Assembly (NCBI RefSeq): GCF_009663145.1
Contig: NZ_VKHR01000025.1
Span: 1 to 61,965, forward strand
Length of the DNA: 61,965 nucleotides
Direction of reading: 5' to 3'
Source: Shewanella sp. TC10
GTDB taxonomy: Bacteria; Pseudomonadota; Gammaproteobacteria; Enterobacterales; Shewanellaceae
Shown here: positions 53,395 to 61,965 of the stretch, piece after piece
Position numbering within the stretch: the first letter of the stretch is position 1
Layout of the letters: each line of letters starts with the position of its first letter
Notes under the pieces: generated by a model
Told to the model about the DNA's origin: nothing
Seen by the model: the letters and a program-made list of their open reading frames with translations, nothing else
Database searches by the model: none
Made by a program: the position numbers and the translations under genes

Positions 53395-53404
53395 CTAGCG
53401 CTAG
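53395..53404. repeat. Palindrome CTAGCGCTAG, copy 3
   Basis: Lies 88 bases upstream of the diguanylate cyclase start, on the other side of the gene from copy 2. Confidence 0.6.
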
Positions 53405-53559
53405 AGGCGGTAACTGCATTACCGAAATTTAGATTCTCATAATATAATCAAGCTGAACATTAAAAATATGTAAAAATGTTTATTTGTATACTAAAGAATT
53501 AGTCACAAAAGTGAGATTGTCAAAATTCAAATACATTATAAATCAACAGGTAATAATAT

Positions 53560-54198
53560 ATGAGGCAACTTGGCTTAGGTTTCCTGTCAGATGAAGATGA
53601 TAAAACCCTCAGTTCCATGTCTGAAAATAGTACTGCGCCAGTTACTTTTATTCGGGGCTTTTTAGATATAGAGCAGCAACAAGCTTTACTTAAGGAGTCG
53701 TTAAATTATCCGTTTGAGCAGCCAGAAATAACGGTATTTGGTAAACAGCATCCAATACCGCGAAGCCAGGTGTGGTTTGCAGATAAAAGGTGCGCGTATC
53801 GTTATTCCTCTTTACTGGTGACACCAACGCCTTGGCCAGAAGGTTTAACAGTTCTGAGAAAGCAATTATTGGGGCAATTTGGTATCGATACTAATGGCGT
53901 GTTGGTGAACCGCTATAAAAATGGCCTAGATAGCATGGGCTGGCATAGTGATGATGAAGCCGAAATCGAACCAAACAGCGACATAGTTTCTATCAGTTTA
54001 GGTGCAACACGGACCTTTGTATTAAGGCATAAGCTCACTAAAAAAAAGCAAAGCTTTGAATTAGCCTCGGGAGATTTGCTTATCATGCATGGCGACATGC
54101 AACAAAATTGGCAACACAGTGTACCTAAGCGGATGAAAGTGACTCAACCTAGACTCAATTATACTTTCCGAAAGTTAATCAAAGGCTTTCATGATTAA
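53560..54198 (+). CDS. AlkB-like 2-oxoglutarate/Fe(II) dioxygenase
   Basis: 212 residues. The iron triad is visible as His129 and Asp131 (MGWHSDDE) and His186 (NWQHSVPK), and RLNYTFR carries the 2-oxoglutarate-binding Arg. DNYxxG-like YKNGLDSMGWHSD is typical of the human ALKBH2/3-type and bacterial AlkB-paralogue group that repairs alkylated nucleic acid. It is transcribed alone. The start at 53560 has weak support (CAGGTAA upstream); an internal ATG at residue 20 is possible. Confidence 0.88.
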   Translation: MRQLGLGFLSDEDDKTLSSMSENSTAPVTFIRGFLDIEQQQALLKESLNYPFEQPEITVFGKQHPIPRSQVWFADKRCAYRYSSLLVTPTPWPEGLTVLRKQLLGQFGIDTNGVLVNRYKNGLDSMGWHSDDEAEIEPNSDIVSISLGATRTFVLRHKLTKKKQSFELASGDLLIMHGDMQQNWQHSVPKRMKVTQPRLNYTFRKLIKGFHD

Positions 54199-54350
54199 CT
54201 TTCATGTTGAATAATTGGAATGAAAAGTGAGCAAGTTTGTGTTGTAACAATTTTTTGCCAAACAGCTCTTATTGAATTGAAGCGGGTTTGATTTTTGAAA
54301 CGTTAAACAGTAGTCTTCACCCTTTCAGATGTAGATAAAAAGAGTTTGTT

Positions 54351-54650
54351 ATGTCAGTTGAACAAGTGATAACCCAAAAACTGAACCAGTCTTTTAGCCC
54401 CATCCATCTAGATGTGTTGAACGAAAGTAATCGTCATCACGTACCACCTAACTCAGAAACACACTTTAAAGTGGTTGTTGTGAGTGATGAGTTTGAGTCG
54501 CAACGTCTCATCTCCCGCCATCGCGCTGTCAATGGTGTTTTAGCCGAAGAACTGGCTAATGGTGTTCACGCTTTATCAATAAATGCTTACACCAAAGAAG
54601 AGTGGCAAGCACTTGAAGCAGTGCCTAAAACACCTAACTGTAAAGGCTAA
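54351..54650 (+). CDS. bolA: BolA family protein
   Basis: 99 residues. HLDVLNESNRHHVPPNSETHFKVVVVSDEF (about 19-48) and LISRHRAVNGVLAEEL ... VHALSINAYTKEEW are the BolA signature, with the expected His residues that bind iron-sulfur clusters together with glutaredoxin. The full-length similarity to E. coli BolA favours bolA over ibaG. A probable terminator follows at 54695-54722. Confidence 0.92.
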   Translation: MSVEQVITQKLNQSFSPIHLDVLNESNRHHVPPNSETHFKVVVVSDEFESQRLISRHRAVNGVLAEELANGVHALSINAYTKEEWQALEAVPKTPNCKG

Positions 54651-54694
54651 TTTTATCAGCGATTCAAACGTCGAAAAAATTAATCTTGTCCCTT

Positions 54695-54722
54695 AAACCT
54701 CATCTTTGTATGGGGTTTTTTA
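54695..54722 (+). terminator. Probable terminator after bolA
   Basis: Stem AAACCTCA / TGGGGTTT (one G-U pair) followed by TTTTTTATT. Confidence 0.6.
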
Positions 54723-54945
54723 TTGCTTAGTATTTATCTGTGATGCCGCAGCAGATACTCCAGTAATTGGCTCTTATATAGAGTTGAATTAGCCATATTA
54801 TTTTGCCTTTTTAACCTGCTTGTCATGTGCCTGACATCTTTGACTGGTAACCATGAATCACCTCAGACTTTTTGCTTAGCTGTTCGCTTTTAATTTTGAT
54901 GCTATGATGCCAAGCAGAATTTTTACCAACCTTAAGGAATGTGTA

Positions 54946-55455
54946 ATGCCTTTACTTGATAGTTTTACCGTTGATCATACACGTATGGAAGCTCCTGCAG
55001 TTCGTGTAGCTAAACACATGAGCACACCTAAGGGCGACACCATTACGGTATTTGACTTACGTTTTTGTGCTCCTAATAAAGACATCTTGAGTGAACGTGG
55101 TATTCATACACTAGAACATTTATTTGCTGGCTTTATGCGTGATCATTTAAATGGTGACAGTGTTGAGATTATTGATATCTCGCCAATGGGTTGTCGTACA
55201 GGTTTTTACATGAGCTTAATCGGTGTGCCGTCTGAGCGCACGGTTGCAGATGCTTGGTTAGCTGCTATGGAAGATGTGTTAAATGTCGTTGAGCAGACAG
55301 AAATTCCTGAATTAAATGAATATCAATGTGGCACCTTTGAAATGCACTCGCTTGAGCAAGCGCAAGATATTGCACGTGCTATTATCGGTGCTGGTGTAAG
55401 TGTCAATCGTAATGATGACCTTAAGCTAAGCGAAGACATATTAGGTACGCTCTAA
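54946..55455 (+). CDS. luxS: S-ribosylhomocysteine lyase (autoinducer-2 synthesis)
   Basis: LuxS cleaves S-ribosylhomocysteine to homocysteine and the AI-2 precursor, in the methyl cycle that also uses MetH. 169 residues. Zinc ligands HTLEH (His54, His58) and Cys128 (EYQCGTF), catalytic Cys83 (GCRTGFY) and Glu57 are present. I start at 54946, after AAGGAATG; the frame begins 14 codons earlier without such a site. A terminator follows. Confidence 0.96.
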   Translation: MPLLDSFTVDHTRMEAPAVRVAKHMSTPKGDTITVFDLRFCAPNKDILSERGIHTLEHLFAGFMRDHLNGDSVEIIDISPMGCRTGFYMSLIGVPSERTVADAWLAAMEDVLNVVEQTEIPELNEYQCGTFEMHSLEQAQDIARAIIGAGVSVNRNDDLKLSEDILGTL

Positions 55456-55487
55456 GGCATCAGTGAGTGAGCTAGATATAGTGCAAT

Positions 55488-55515
55488 AAAAAGCGGCTTA
55501 GGCCGCTTTGTTTTT
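55488..55515 (+). terminator. Rho-independent terminator of luxS
   Basis: Stem AAAGCGGC / GCCGCTTT with loop TTAG and GTTTTT on the plus strand. Confidence 0.88.
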
Positions 55516-55651
55516 AAGTGGTTAATTATTTATTAAAATACTGTTCTTATTTGTGTGAAAACGTTATTGTTATCAGTTGATAATAGGATGTTATTCATAA
55601 CAATAAAGTATCGAATTTAACGATGCTGGTGATGTATTTTGGGAGTTAATC

Positions 55652-57727
55652 ATGTCTAAAAGTCAATTCAGCTTGTCTGTAATTGCTTCTGCTGTGCTTT
55701 TTGTTTGTCATTCAGGTCCAAGCTTTGCAGCAACCTCAGTTACTGCCTCAATGGATGAAGCAAACAATACCGTTGTGCTAACCCAGCCGCAGACGGCTCC
55801 ATTACATTACCGAGATAGCACAATCCCTTTAGCGTTTTCTGGTATGACTGTTTTACCGAGTAGTCATGGTCAAGCCACTGAAGTTGTGCATCGCGGCGCT
55901 ATGAATGGTGTTGCTATCACACAAGACCGTGTCAGCTTTTCTCCTTCTCCTTATGCTGCGCCTCAACTGGTGCTACAACCCAATTTAGCCCTGCAAAGTA
56001 AAATCTCTACACTGAGCTTAACGGATGTGACTAAAGGCGGCATGGGATCATTTGGTCATGTTAATTACACCAGTGCGCAAATTACTTCTGAAGAACTTGG
56101 CGGAAGAGCCAATATTGAAATCAATGAGAACGGTGATGGCCACGTTGGTGCTATTGCCAGTGGTTTGAATAAAGAGTACGGCATGATGTTAGCGGTGGAT
56201 TATCAAAATACCGCAGAAGAAGCAGGATTTGTTAGCGGCTTTGATAACGAGCAAACGCAAACAGACATTATGTTTAAGATTAATGCTGATAGCTTAGTTG
56301 GCGCGCGTAATCCGCAACAAACCGAATTTATGTACCAGTACACAGACTCTGATAGCGGTTATTCAAATTTGGGGTTAACAGCACAAGATTGGATTGCAAG
56401 CCCAGGAACACGATACTCAGCGACTCAAAATGACAAGCAAGAAGGTAAACGTCATAAGTATCAAGTGAGCCATATTGTCGATTTAACTGGTGGCACACAA
56501 ATGGTGTCTGACTTTTATTATCAATCTTACGATGAGAAAAAAGCCCAGCTTAATGCTTTAGACGGTACCTTTATTGGTCTTAGCGAGTTACAAGCCATTG
56601 CCGACTTTGACGCAAACCCCGTTGGCACAAGTAACCTTTCTTCAATGTTGGAAGATAATCATTACGCTGGTTATGGATTACAAACTGAAGGTACGAGCCA
56701 GTACGGTGAGCATCAAGTGACTTACGGTGCACTTTATCATTCGGATAAAGCTGAAATGAAGTTTGGCCAACAAGATTGGTTATGGAGTGACGATAGAAGT
56801 CTATCTAGCATTAATATTGATAAAGCAGTGCTTGCGTACGTTGATGACGTCAATGTATTCACTACCACTGCGGATGCAAAGTTAAATTATGGCGCCTTGT
56901 CATTTAATTTAGGCCTTGCCTTTGAAAACGTCAGTACCACTCGTGAAGTGAGTACCGAAGCTTACGGAATTGAAGAGGCTGATTTTTCCGATGAGGGCTG
57001 GATCCCATCACTTGAAATTGCCTATACCACAGGTTCTTGGAAAGCGGCACTAGCTGCCAAACAAGCTTGGAGCGCAGCAGCGGCGGGTAATGCCACAAGA
57101 CAAGCTCAAGAGTCGATGCACTATCAATTAGGCTTAACTTACCAAACGGATAAGCTAAACCTTGGTATGAACGTTTATATGCAAGATTTTGATAATCAGC
57201 ATATTAGCTGTATGTGGAACATGGCGTGTGACTATTCACAGCGTTATGTTCAAGAGAACATCGAAGACGTGTCAGTGAATGGCGTAGATTTCTCAGCGGA
57301 CTACCAGTTTGCATTTGACAGCTTTGCCATTCCGATTTCAGTTCAATATCAATATAGCCAAGCAGAATTTGGTGAATCAGGCACTAATGACTTAATTGGA
57401 CTTTATGTGGAAGGTGAACAGTTACCTTGGGTGCCTGAACAACAACTCGCCTTAAGCAGTGGTGTTATCTTTGGTTCATTTAGTTTTATGGCGCAAGGGT
57501 TATATCAATCTGAACTAGGTTATGCGACCGCATTTAATGGTGGTGAGCAAATTGATGGCCAGTGGAAAGTGGATATTGCCGCCAATTATCATCTTTCTGA
57601 GGTTCATGAAATTTATGTTCGCGTCGAAAATGTTTTAGATGAAGATTTAGTGAGCCAACAATCGACTTTAGGGATCAGTTCTCAAGGTGAAATGTTGAGC
57701 TACATTGGTTATCAAGGCCGTTTCTAA
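55652..57727 (+). CDS. FecA-like TonB-dependent outer-membrane receptor with short plug
   Basis: 691 residues. Signal peptide (1-27, ending SFA), then an N-terminal plug region. NNTVVLTQ (about 36-43) could be the TonB box. SPSPYAAPQLVLQPNLAL followed by VTKGGMGSFGHVNYTS is related to the middle and end of a FecA-type plug, but the first half of the plug is missing or unrecognisable. The rest is a beta-barrel (FMYQYTDSDSGYSNLGL, RVENVLDEDLVSQ) ending in the C-terminal Phe required for outer-membrane insertion. No frameshift is seen. The substrate is unknown. A palindrome TTATCAGTTGATAA lies about 70 bases upstream. Confidence 0.8.
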   Translation: MSKSQFSLSVIASAVLFVCHSGPSFAATSVTASMDEANNTVVLTQPQTAPLHYRDSTIPLAFSGMTVLPSSHGQATEVVHRGAMNGVAITQDRVSFSPSPYAAPQLVLQPNLALQSKISTLSLTDVTKGGMGSFGHVNYTSAQITSEELGGRANIEINENGDGHVGAIASGLNKEYGMMLAVDYQNTAEEAGFVSGFDNEQTQTDIMFKINADSLVGARNPQQTEFMYQYTDSDSGYSNLGLTAQDWIASPGTRYSATQNDKQEGKRHKYQVSHIVDLTGGTQMVSDFYYQSYDEKKAQLNALDGTFIGLSELQAIADFDANPVGTSNLSSMLEDNHYAGYGLQTEGTSQYGEHQVTYGALYHSDKAEMKFGQQDWLWSDDRSLSSINIDKAVLAYVDDVNVFTTTADAKLNYGALSFNLGLAFENVSTTREVSTEAYGIEEADFSDEGWIPSLEIAYTTGSWKAALAAKQAWSAAAAGNATRQAQESMHYQLGLTYQTDKLNLGMNVYMQDFDNQHISCMWNMACDYSQRYVQENIEDVSVNGVDFSADYQFAFDSFAIPISVQYQYSQAEFGESGTNDLIGLYVEGEQLPWVPEQQLALSSGVIFGSFSFMAQGLYQSELGYATAFNGGEQIDGQWKVDIAANYHLSEVHEIYVRVENVLDEDLVSQQSTLGISSQGEMLSYIGYQGRF

Positions 57728-58157
57728 AAAAATACAATCTCGTCTTTTTTGCCTACCTTACTGTTTTAAAAGTGCTTTAGCATAGGCTGTTTTAGCCTAT
57801 GCTAATTGCTACATTTGTTAATAAAACGATAAACCACTTCTTGTATTAATTCTTTTAAAATTAATGCTATAGTGCTCATGTTACTGAGTTATTGCATCGT
57901 TTCGCTTAATATCAGTCTTTTCCACACCCTAAATAGGTGCAATTGTTTAAAAATGAACAATCATAAATTTCAATCACCTATTATTTTCGTGGCGATAGCG
58001 CACATTTTGGGGTAAAATGCGCGCGACCAGCGTGATTGCGATCGCATTTCCGTGATAAATCTGCGCTAGCTCAACACTGAAGTGTTTGTTAACACTTTGT
58101 TTTTTTTGGGTAGGAACGCGGCGCATTGTCTTTCCTTCAAACGTAGTGCTTGTGGAT
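57728..58157. other. Intergenic region upstream of nqrA
   Basis: A 430-base gap. A hairpin TAGCATAGGCT / AGCCTATGCTA (57778-57804), with only a weak T-run, may end the receptor transcript. Further on, GCGCACATTTT / AAAATGCGCGC (57998-58024) forms an imperfect inverted repeat, and TGCGATCGCA (58037-58046) is a palindrome. The nqr promoter should be here. No ORF is credible. Confidence 0.5.
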
Positions 58158-59492
58158 ATGATTACAATAAAGAAAGGATTGGAACTACCTCTAGCAGGTG
58201 GCCCAGAGCAAGTTATCCATAATGGCCCAGCCATTAAGAATGTCGCCACTTTGGGTGAAGAGTATATTGGCTTACGTCCAACGATGAAAATCAAGGTTGG
58301 CGATAAAGTTAAGAAAGGCCAGGTTATTTTTGAAGATAAAAAAAACCTAGGCGTAAAATATACTGCTTTAGCTAGTGGGACTGTATTAGAAATTAACCGG
58401 GGTGCGAAACGTGTACTTCAGTCGGTTGTTATTGAAGTGGAAGGTGACGAGAAAGTCAGCTTTACTCAATACGACGCAGACGCTTTAAACACGTTAGATG
58501 CAGCTGTTGTCAAAGAGAACTTGATTGAATCAGGTCTATGGACAGCTTTGCGTACTCGCCCTTTCAGTAAAGTACCTGCAGTTGACTCTGTCGCCGCTGG
58601 TATTTTCGTCACCGCTATAGATACCCAACCACTAGCTGCAGATCCTGCAATTGTGATTGCTGAGCATAAAGAAGATTTTGCAAACGGTTTAACCCTGCTT
58701 GCCAAATTAACTGAAGGCAAAGTATTCCTTGCAAAAGCGCCTGGTGCAGACATTCCTTCTGGGAATGCTCAAGTTGAAGAGTTTGCTGGTAAACATCCGG
58801 CAGGCCTTGTGGGTACTCATATTCATCACTTACTTCCTGCATCTGCAACACGTACAGTGTGGCATGTTGGCTATCAAGATGTGATTGCAATCGGTCAGCT
58901 ATTTACTCAAGGCGAACTTAACACTCAACGTGTTATCGCTATTGGTGGCCCTCAAGCTAAGAACCCGCGTTTAATTCGTACGGTTCTAGGTGCAAGCACT
59001 ACTGAAATCACTGCTGGTGAAGTTGAAGGTAATACGGTTCGTGTTATCTCAGGTTCAGTATTAAGTGGTCGTCAAGCAGCAGGTCCTCACGCTTACCTTG
59101 GTCGTTATCATCAACAAATTAGTTTGTTGCTTGAAGGGACTGAAAAAGAATTATTCGGTTGGGCAATGCCTGGCAGCGATAAGTTCTCTATCACTCGTGC
59201 TTTCTTAGGTCACTTAAACCGTACAGGTCTGTTCAACATGACCACAAGTACTGGTGGTTCTGACCGTGCAATGGTACCGATTGGTAACTATGAACGTGTT
59301 GTTCCGTTAGACATCTTACCGACAATGTTACTTCGTGATTTAGTTTCTGGTGATTACGATGGTGCAGCTACACTGGGTGCACTAGAGCTAGACGAAGAAG
59401 ACTTGGCATTATGTACCTTCGTATGTCCAGGCAAGTATGACTACGGTACATACCTGCGTGATTGTTTAGATACGATCGAGAGGGAAGGCTAA
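58158..59492 (+). CDS. nqrA: Na+-translocating NADH:quinone reductase subunit A
   Basis: NqrA is the cytoplasmic subunit of the sodium-pumping NADH dehydrogenase. 444 residues, starting [18 protein letters not shown]. The lipoyl-like [16 protein letters not shown], the region [26 protein letters not shown] and the C-terminal [12 protein letters not shown] are typical. The ribosome site before 58158 is weak, yet the start matches the family; the frame is open to 58086. Its stop overlaps nqrB (TAATG). Confidence 0.95.
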   Translation: MITIKKGLELPLAGGPEQVIHNGPAIKNVATLGEEYIGLRPTMKIKVGDKVKKGQVIFEDKKNLGVKYTALASGTVLEINRGAKRVLQSVVIEVEGDEKVSFTQYDADALNTLDAAVVKENLIESGLWTALRTRPFSKVPAVDSVAAGIFVTAIDTQPLAADPAIVIAEHKEDFANGLTLLAKLTEGKVFLAKAPGADIPSGNAQVEEFAGKHPAGLVGTHIHHLLPASATRTVWHVGYQDVIAIGQLFTQGELNTQRVIAIGGPQAKNPRLIRTVLGASTTEITAGEVEGNTVRVISGSVLSGRQAAGPHAYLGRYHQQISLLLEGTEKELFGWAMPGSDKFSITRAFLGHLNRTGLFNMTTSTGGSDRAMVPIGNYERVVPLDILPTMLLRDLVSGDYDGAATLGALELDEEDLALCTFVCPGKYDYGTYLRDCLDTIEREG

Positions 59493-60694
59493 TGAGCTTG
59501 AAAGATTTTATCGAGCGTATTGAACCGCAATTTGAAAAAGGCGGTAAGTACGAAAAGTGGTATGCCCTTTATGAAGCGGCTGCGACTGTGTTTTACACTC
59601 CAGGTAAAGTAAACAAAGGTAGCACTCACGTACGTGATAACCTTGACCTTAAGCGTATGATGATTACGGTTTGGGCATGTACTTTCCCTGCGATGTTCTT
59701 TGGTATGTACAACGTTGGCTTACAAGCTCAAGATGCGCTTATTGCTGGTTTTGCTACTCCTGATGTATGGCAAGTCAGCCTATTTAGCTTATTCGGTACT
59801 GAGCTAACAGCAGACTCTGGCATAGCGGCCTTGATGTGGTACGGTGCTTGTTGGTTCCTACCTATCTATGCTGTGACCTTTGCGGTTGGTGGTTTCTGGG
59901 AAGTATTGTTTGCTTCTGTACGTGGCCATGAAGTTAACGAAGGTTTCTTCGTTACCTCTATCTTGTTTGCATTAACGCTACCCGCAACAATTCCATTATG
60001 GATGGTTGCACTAGGTATTACCTTCGGTGTTGTTGTTGCTAAAGAAGTGTTTGGTGGTACAGGTCGTAACTTCCTAAACCCTGCATTAGCTGGTCGTGCT
60101 TTCCTATTCTTTGCTTACCCTCTAAACATGTCTGGTGACACGTCTTGGGTTGTGGCTGACGGTTACTCTGGTGCAACTGCACTGAGCCAAGCTGCACAGG
60201 GCACGCTAGAATACGGTATCACTCAAGATTGGTGGGATGCTTTCTTCGGTTTCATTCCAGGTTCAGTTGGTGAAGTCTCTACTTTCGCAATTCTATTAGG
60301 CGGCGCGGTTATCGTTTATACCCGTATTGCTTCTTGGCGCATTATTGCTGGTGTTTTACTCGGTATGATTGCAGTTTCTACACTGCTAAATATTATCGGT
60401 AGCGACACAAATGCAATGTTTGCAACGCCTTGGTATTGGCACCTTGTTTTAGGTGGCTTTGCATTCGGTATGATGTTTATGGCGACTGACCCAGTTTCTG
60501 CGTCATTCACTAATAATGCGAAATGGGCTTACGGTTTACTGATTGGTGCCATGGCTGTGTTTATTCGTGTTATTAACCCAGCATTCCCAGAAGGCATGAT
60601 GTTAGCAATTCTATTCGCTAACTTATTCGCACCTTTATTTGACCATTTTGTGGTTCAAGCAAATGTTAAGCGGAGGATTTCTCGTGGCCAGTAA
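59492..60694 (+). CDS. nqrB: Na+-translocating NADH:quinone reductase subunit B
   Basis: 400 residues with about ten membrane segments. The covalent-FMN motif SGATAL (Thr229) is present and the N-terminus ([24 protein letters not shown]) is characteristic. It starts within the nqrA stop (TAATG) and overlaps nqrC by 11 bases. Confidence 0.95.
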   Translation: MSLKDFIERIEPQFEKGGKYEKWYALYEAAATVFYTPGKVNKGSTHVRDNLDLKRMMITVWACTFPAMFFGMYNVGLQAQDALIAGFATPDVWQVSLFSLFGTELTADSGIAALMWYGACWFLPIYAVTFAVGGFWEVLFASVRGHEVNEGFFVTSILFALTLPATIPLWMVALGITFGVVVAKEVFGGTGRNFLNPALAGRAFLFFAYPLNMSGDTSWVVADGYSGATALSQAAQGTLEYGITQDWWDAFFGFIPGSVGEVSTFAILLGGAVIVYTRIASWRIIAGVLLGMIAVSTLLNIIGSDTNAMFATPWYWHLVLGGFAFGMMFMATDPVSASFTNNAKWAYGLLIGAMAVFIRVINPAFPEGMMLAILFANLFAPLFDHFVVQANVKRRISRGQ

Positions 60695-61478
60695 TAAAGA
60701 ATCAATCGGCAAAACATTATTTGTAGTTGTTGGTCTGTGCTTTGTTTGCTCAATGTTTGTTTCGACAGCAGCAGTATTATTAAAGCCAACTCAACAGCAA
60801 AATAAATTGCTAGATAAGCAAAAGTACATTCTTGAAGCTGCAGGCTTAGTAGATACTAAAGCCGGTAAAGTAGAGAAAGAAGTTATCATCGACACATACA
60901 ATAAATATGTAGAAGCTCGCCTAGTTGATTTAAAAACTGGTGACTTTGTAGAGGGTGATGCTGATACTTTTGATGTTGAAAAAGCAGCGCGTACTCCAGC
61001 AACATCTTTCAAGCCTGAAAATGATATTGCATCAGTTAAGCGTGTAGCAAACCAAGGTGTTGTTTATCTTGTTAAAGACGACAACAGTGAACTACAAACT
61101 GTGATTATTCCTGTTAAAGGATACGGTTTATGGTCAACCATGTTTGCTTTCTTAGCCGTTGAACCTGATATGAATACTATTCGTAGCTTAGTTTATTACG
61201 ACTTCACAGGTTCTGGTGAAACACCAGGTCTAGGTGGTGAAGTTCAAAACCCACAATGGGTTGCTAAGTGGCAAGGTAAGAAACTTTATGACAACAATGG
61301 CGAGTTAGCTATTCAAGTCACTAAGATCCCAACTATTGCTTCTTCAGTTCATGGTGTTGATGCTTTATCTGGTGCAACACTAACAAGTAATGGTGTTCAG
61401 CATTCACTGACGTTCTGGTTAGGTGAAGAAGGTTTTGCACGCTTTATCGAAAAAGCACGCAATGGAGGACTGAGCTAA
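60684..61478 (+). CDS. nqrC: Na+-translocating NADH:quinone reductase subunit C (GTG start)
   Basis: 264 residues, one N-terminal membrane segment (about 10-30) and a periplasmic FMN-binding domain with SGATLT (229-234), where the second Thr carries covalent FMN. I use the GTG at 60684, as GGAGG (60671-60675) precedes it and it gives the usual [12 protein letters not shown] beginning. An ATG at 60639 lies inside nqrB. The stop overlaps nqrD (TAATG). Confidence 0.94.
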   Translation: MASNKESIGKTLFVVVGLCFVCSMFVSTAAVLLKPTQQQNKLLDKQKYILEAAGLVDTKAGKVEKEVIIDTYNKYVEARLVDLKTGDFVEGDADTFDVEKAARTPATSFKPENDIASVKRVANQGVVYLVKDDNSELQTVIIPVKGYGLWSTMFAFLAVEPDMNTIRSLVYYDFTGSGETPGLGGEVQNPQWVAKWQGKKLYDNNGELAIQVTKIPTIASSVHGVDALSGATLTSNGVQHSLTFWLGEEGFARFIEKARNGGLS

Positions 61479-61965
61479 TGGCTGATGCTAAAGAACTTAA
61501 ACAGGTTCTAACTGGACCTATCATTAATAATAACCCAATTGCGTTGCAAATCTTGGGTGTATGTAGTGCGCTAGCTGTTACCGCTAAAATGGAAACAGCC
61601 ATCGTAATGACATTAGCATTGACTGCGGTTACGGCATTTTCGAACTTATTTATTTCGATTTTACGTAATCACATTCCAAGTAGTGTTCGTATTATTGTGC
61701 AAATGACCATCATTGCTTCATTAGTAATTGTGGTAGACCAAGTATTGCAAGCTTACGCCTATGACGTTGCGAAGCAATTATCAGTATTCGTTGGTTTGAT
61801 TATTACTAACTGTATTGTAATGGGTCGTGCAGAAGCCTATGCGATGAAAACACCTCCTTTAATGAGCTTCATGGACGGTATCGGTAACGGCTTAGGCTAC
61901 GGTGCAATCCTATTATCAGTTGGCTTCTTCCGTGAGCTATTTGGTAACGGTTCATTATTTGGCGT
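61478..61965 (+). CDS. nqrD: Na+-translocating NADH:quinone reductase subunit D, N-terminal part
   Basis: The first 162 codons only; the gene runs off the window. It begins [20 protein letters not shown] and continues through multiple membrane segments, with [18 protein letters not shown] and [13 protein letters not shown], typical of NqrD. It is coupled to nqrC by TAATG. Confidence 0.94.
   Translation, partial: MADAKELKQVLTGPIINNNPIALQILGVCSALAVTAKMETAIVMTLALTAVTAFSNLFISILRNHIPSSVRIIVQMTIIASLVIVVDQVLQAYAYDVAKQLSVFVGLIITNCIVMGRAEAYAMKTPPLMSFMDGIGNGLGYGAILLSVGFFRELFGNGSLFG

Noticed and set aside
58037..58046. Palindrome TGCGATCGCA before nqrA as regulatory site
   Set aside because: A short common GATC-centred palindrome; one copy without further support.

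Overview
The window looks like chromosome from a marine gammaproteobacterium, almost certainly Shewanella. The evidence is the protein families and gene order: metH, a B12-salvage operon, bolA, luxS and then the nqr sodium pump, together with GGDEF, BolA and OYE genes of typical Shewanella character and an AT-rich base composition. A subclass B1 metallo-beta-lactamase gene recalls the chromosomal enzymes described from cold-water Shewanella (S. frigidimarina, S. livingstonensis), so a psychrotolerant species is plausible. I see no rRNA, tRNA, CRISPR array, prophage or intact insertion sequence.

Layout. 1-9.8 kb is B12 metabolism: the 5' part of metH (minus strand), cobC, a cobalamin riboswitch, then the tight operon btuD-btuC-cobT-cobS-cobU-cobQ-cobO, closed by a terminator. 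The matching binding protein btuF lies 20 kb away at 29.7 kb. 9.9-16.5 kb holds a LysR regulator divergent from a secreted serine hydrolase, a DUF1059 protein, an S51-type peptidase, a LemA/DUF3137 pair, a VOC protein and YbaK. 16.6-27 kb holds two tandem GYF-domain paralogues, a long RluA-type pseudouridine synthase, the B1 metallo-beta-lactamase, an ABC1 kinase and a four-gene operon of unknown function that starts with a free-standing J-domain protein. Two copies of a ~263 bp inverted-repeat-ended element, probably a MITE, flank this block.

27.4-30.6 kb holds a 32-residue small membrane peptide gene with its own terminator, an isochorismatase-family hydrolase, and a DUF2235 hydrolase preceded by a tandem duplication that copied its own 5' end. 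30.6-39.4 kb is a MacAB-like ABC efflux module (adaptor, small protein, ATPase, two permeases) followed by its own NtrC-type response regulator and histidine kinase. A sigma-54 promoter and GTGTCC/GGACAC palindromes precede it, so the circuit can be read from the DNA. 39.4-41.8 kb is a HvfABC/bufferin RiPP operon: a secreted Cys-rich precursor built from two exact-spaced six-cysteine modules, a DUF692 MNIO enzyme and its DUF2063 partner. I regard this as the most interesting system in the window.

42.2-51.5 kb holds a MAPEG protein, two Old Yellow Enzymes with a TetR regulator and an aldehyde dehydrogenase (an electrophile/aldehyde module with a clear palindromic operator), a universal stress protein, a YdbS/YdbT-like PH-domain pair and a small winged-helix protein. 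51.6-55.5 kb holds a 7TM-GGDEF diguanylate cyclase, an AlkB-like dioxygenase, bolA and luxS. 55.6 kb to the end holds a FecA-like TonB receptor with an unusual plug, then nqrABC and the start of nqrD.

Recurrent oddities are many short tandem repeats (8-23 bp units) beside start and stop codons or in linkers, and three copies of the palindrome CTAGCGCTAG, two of which bracket the GGDEF gene. All functional calls come from reading motifs in the sequence; no database search was run.
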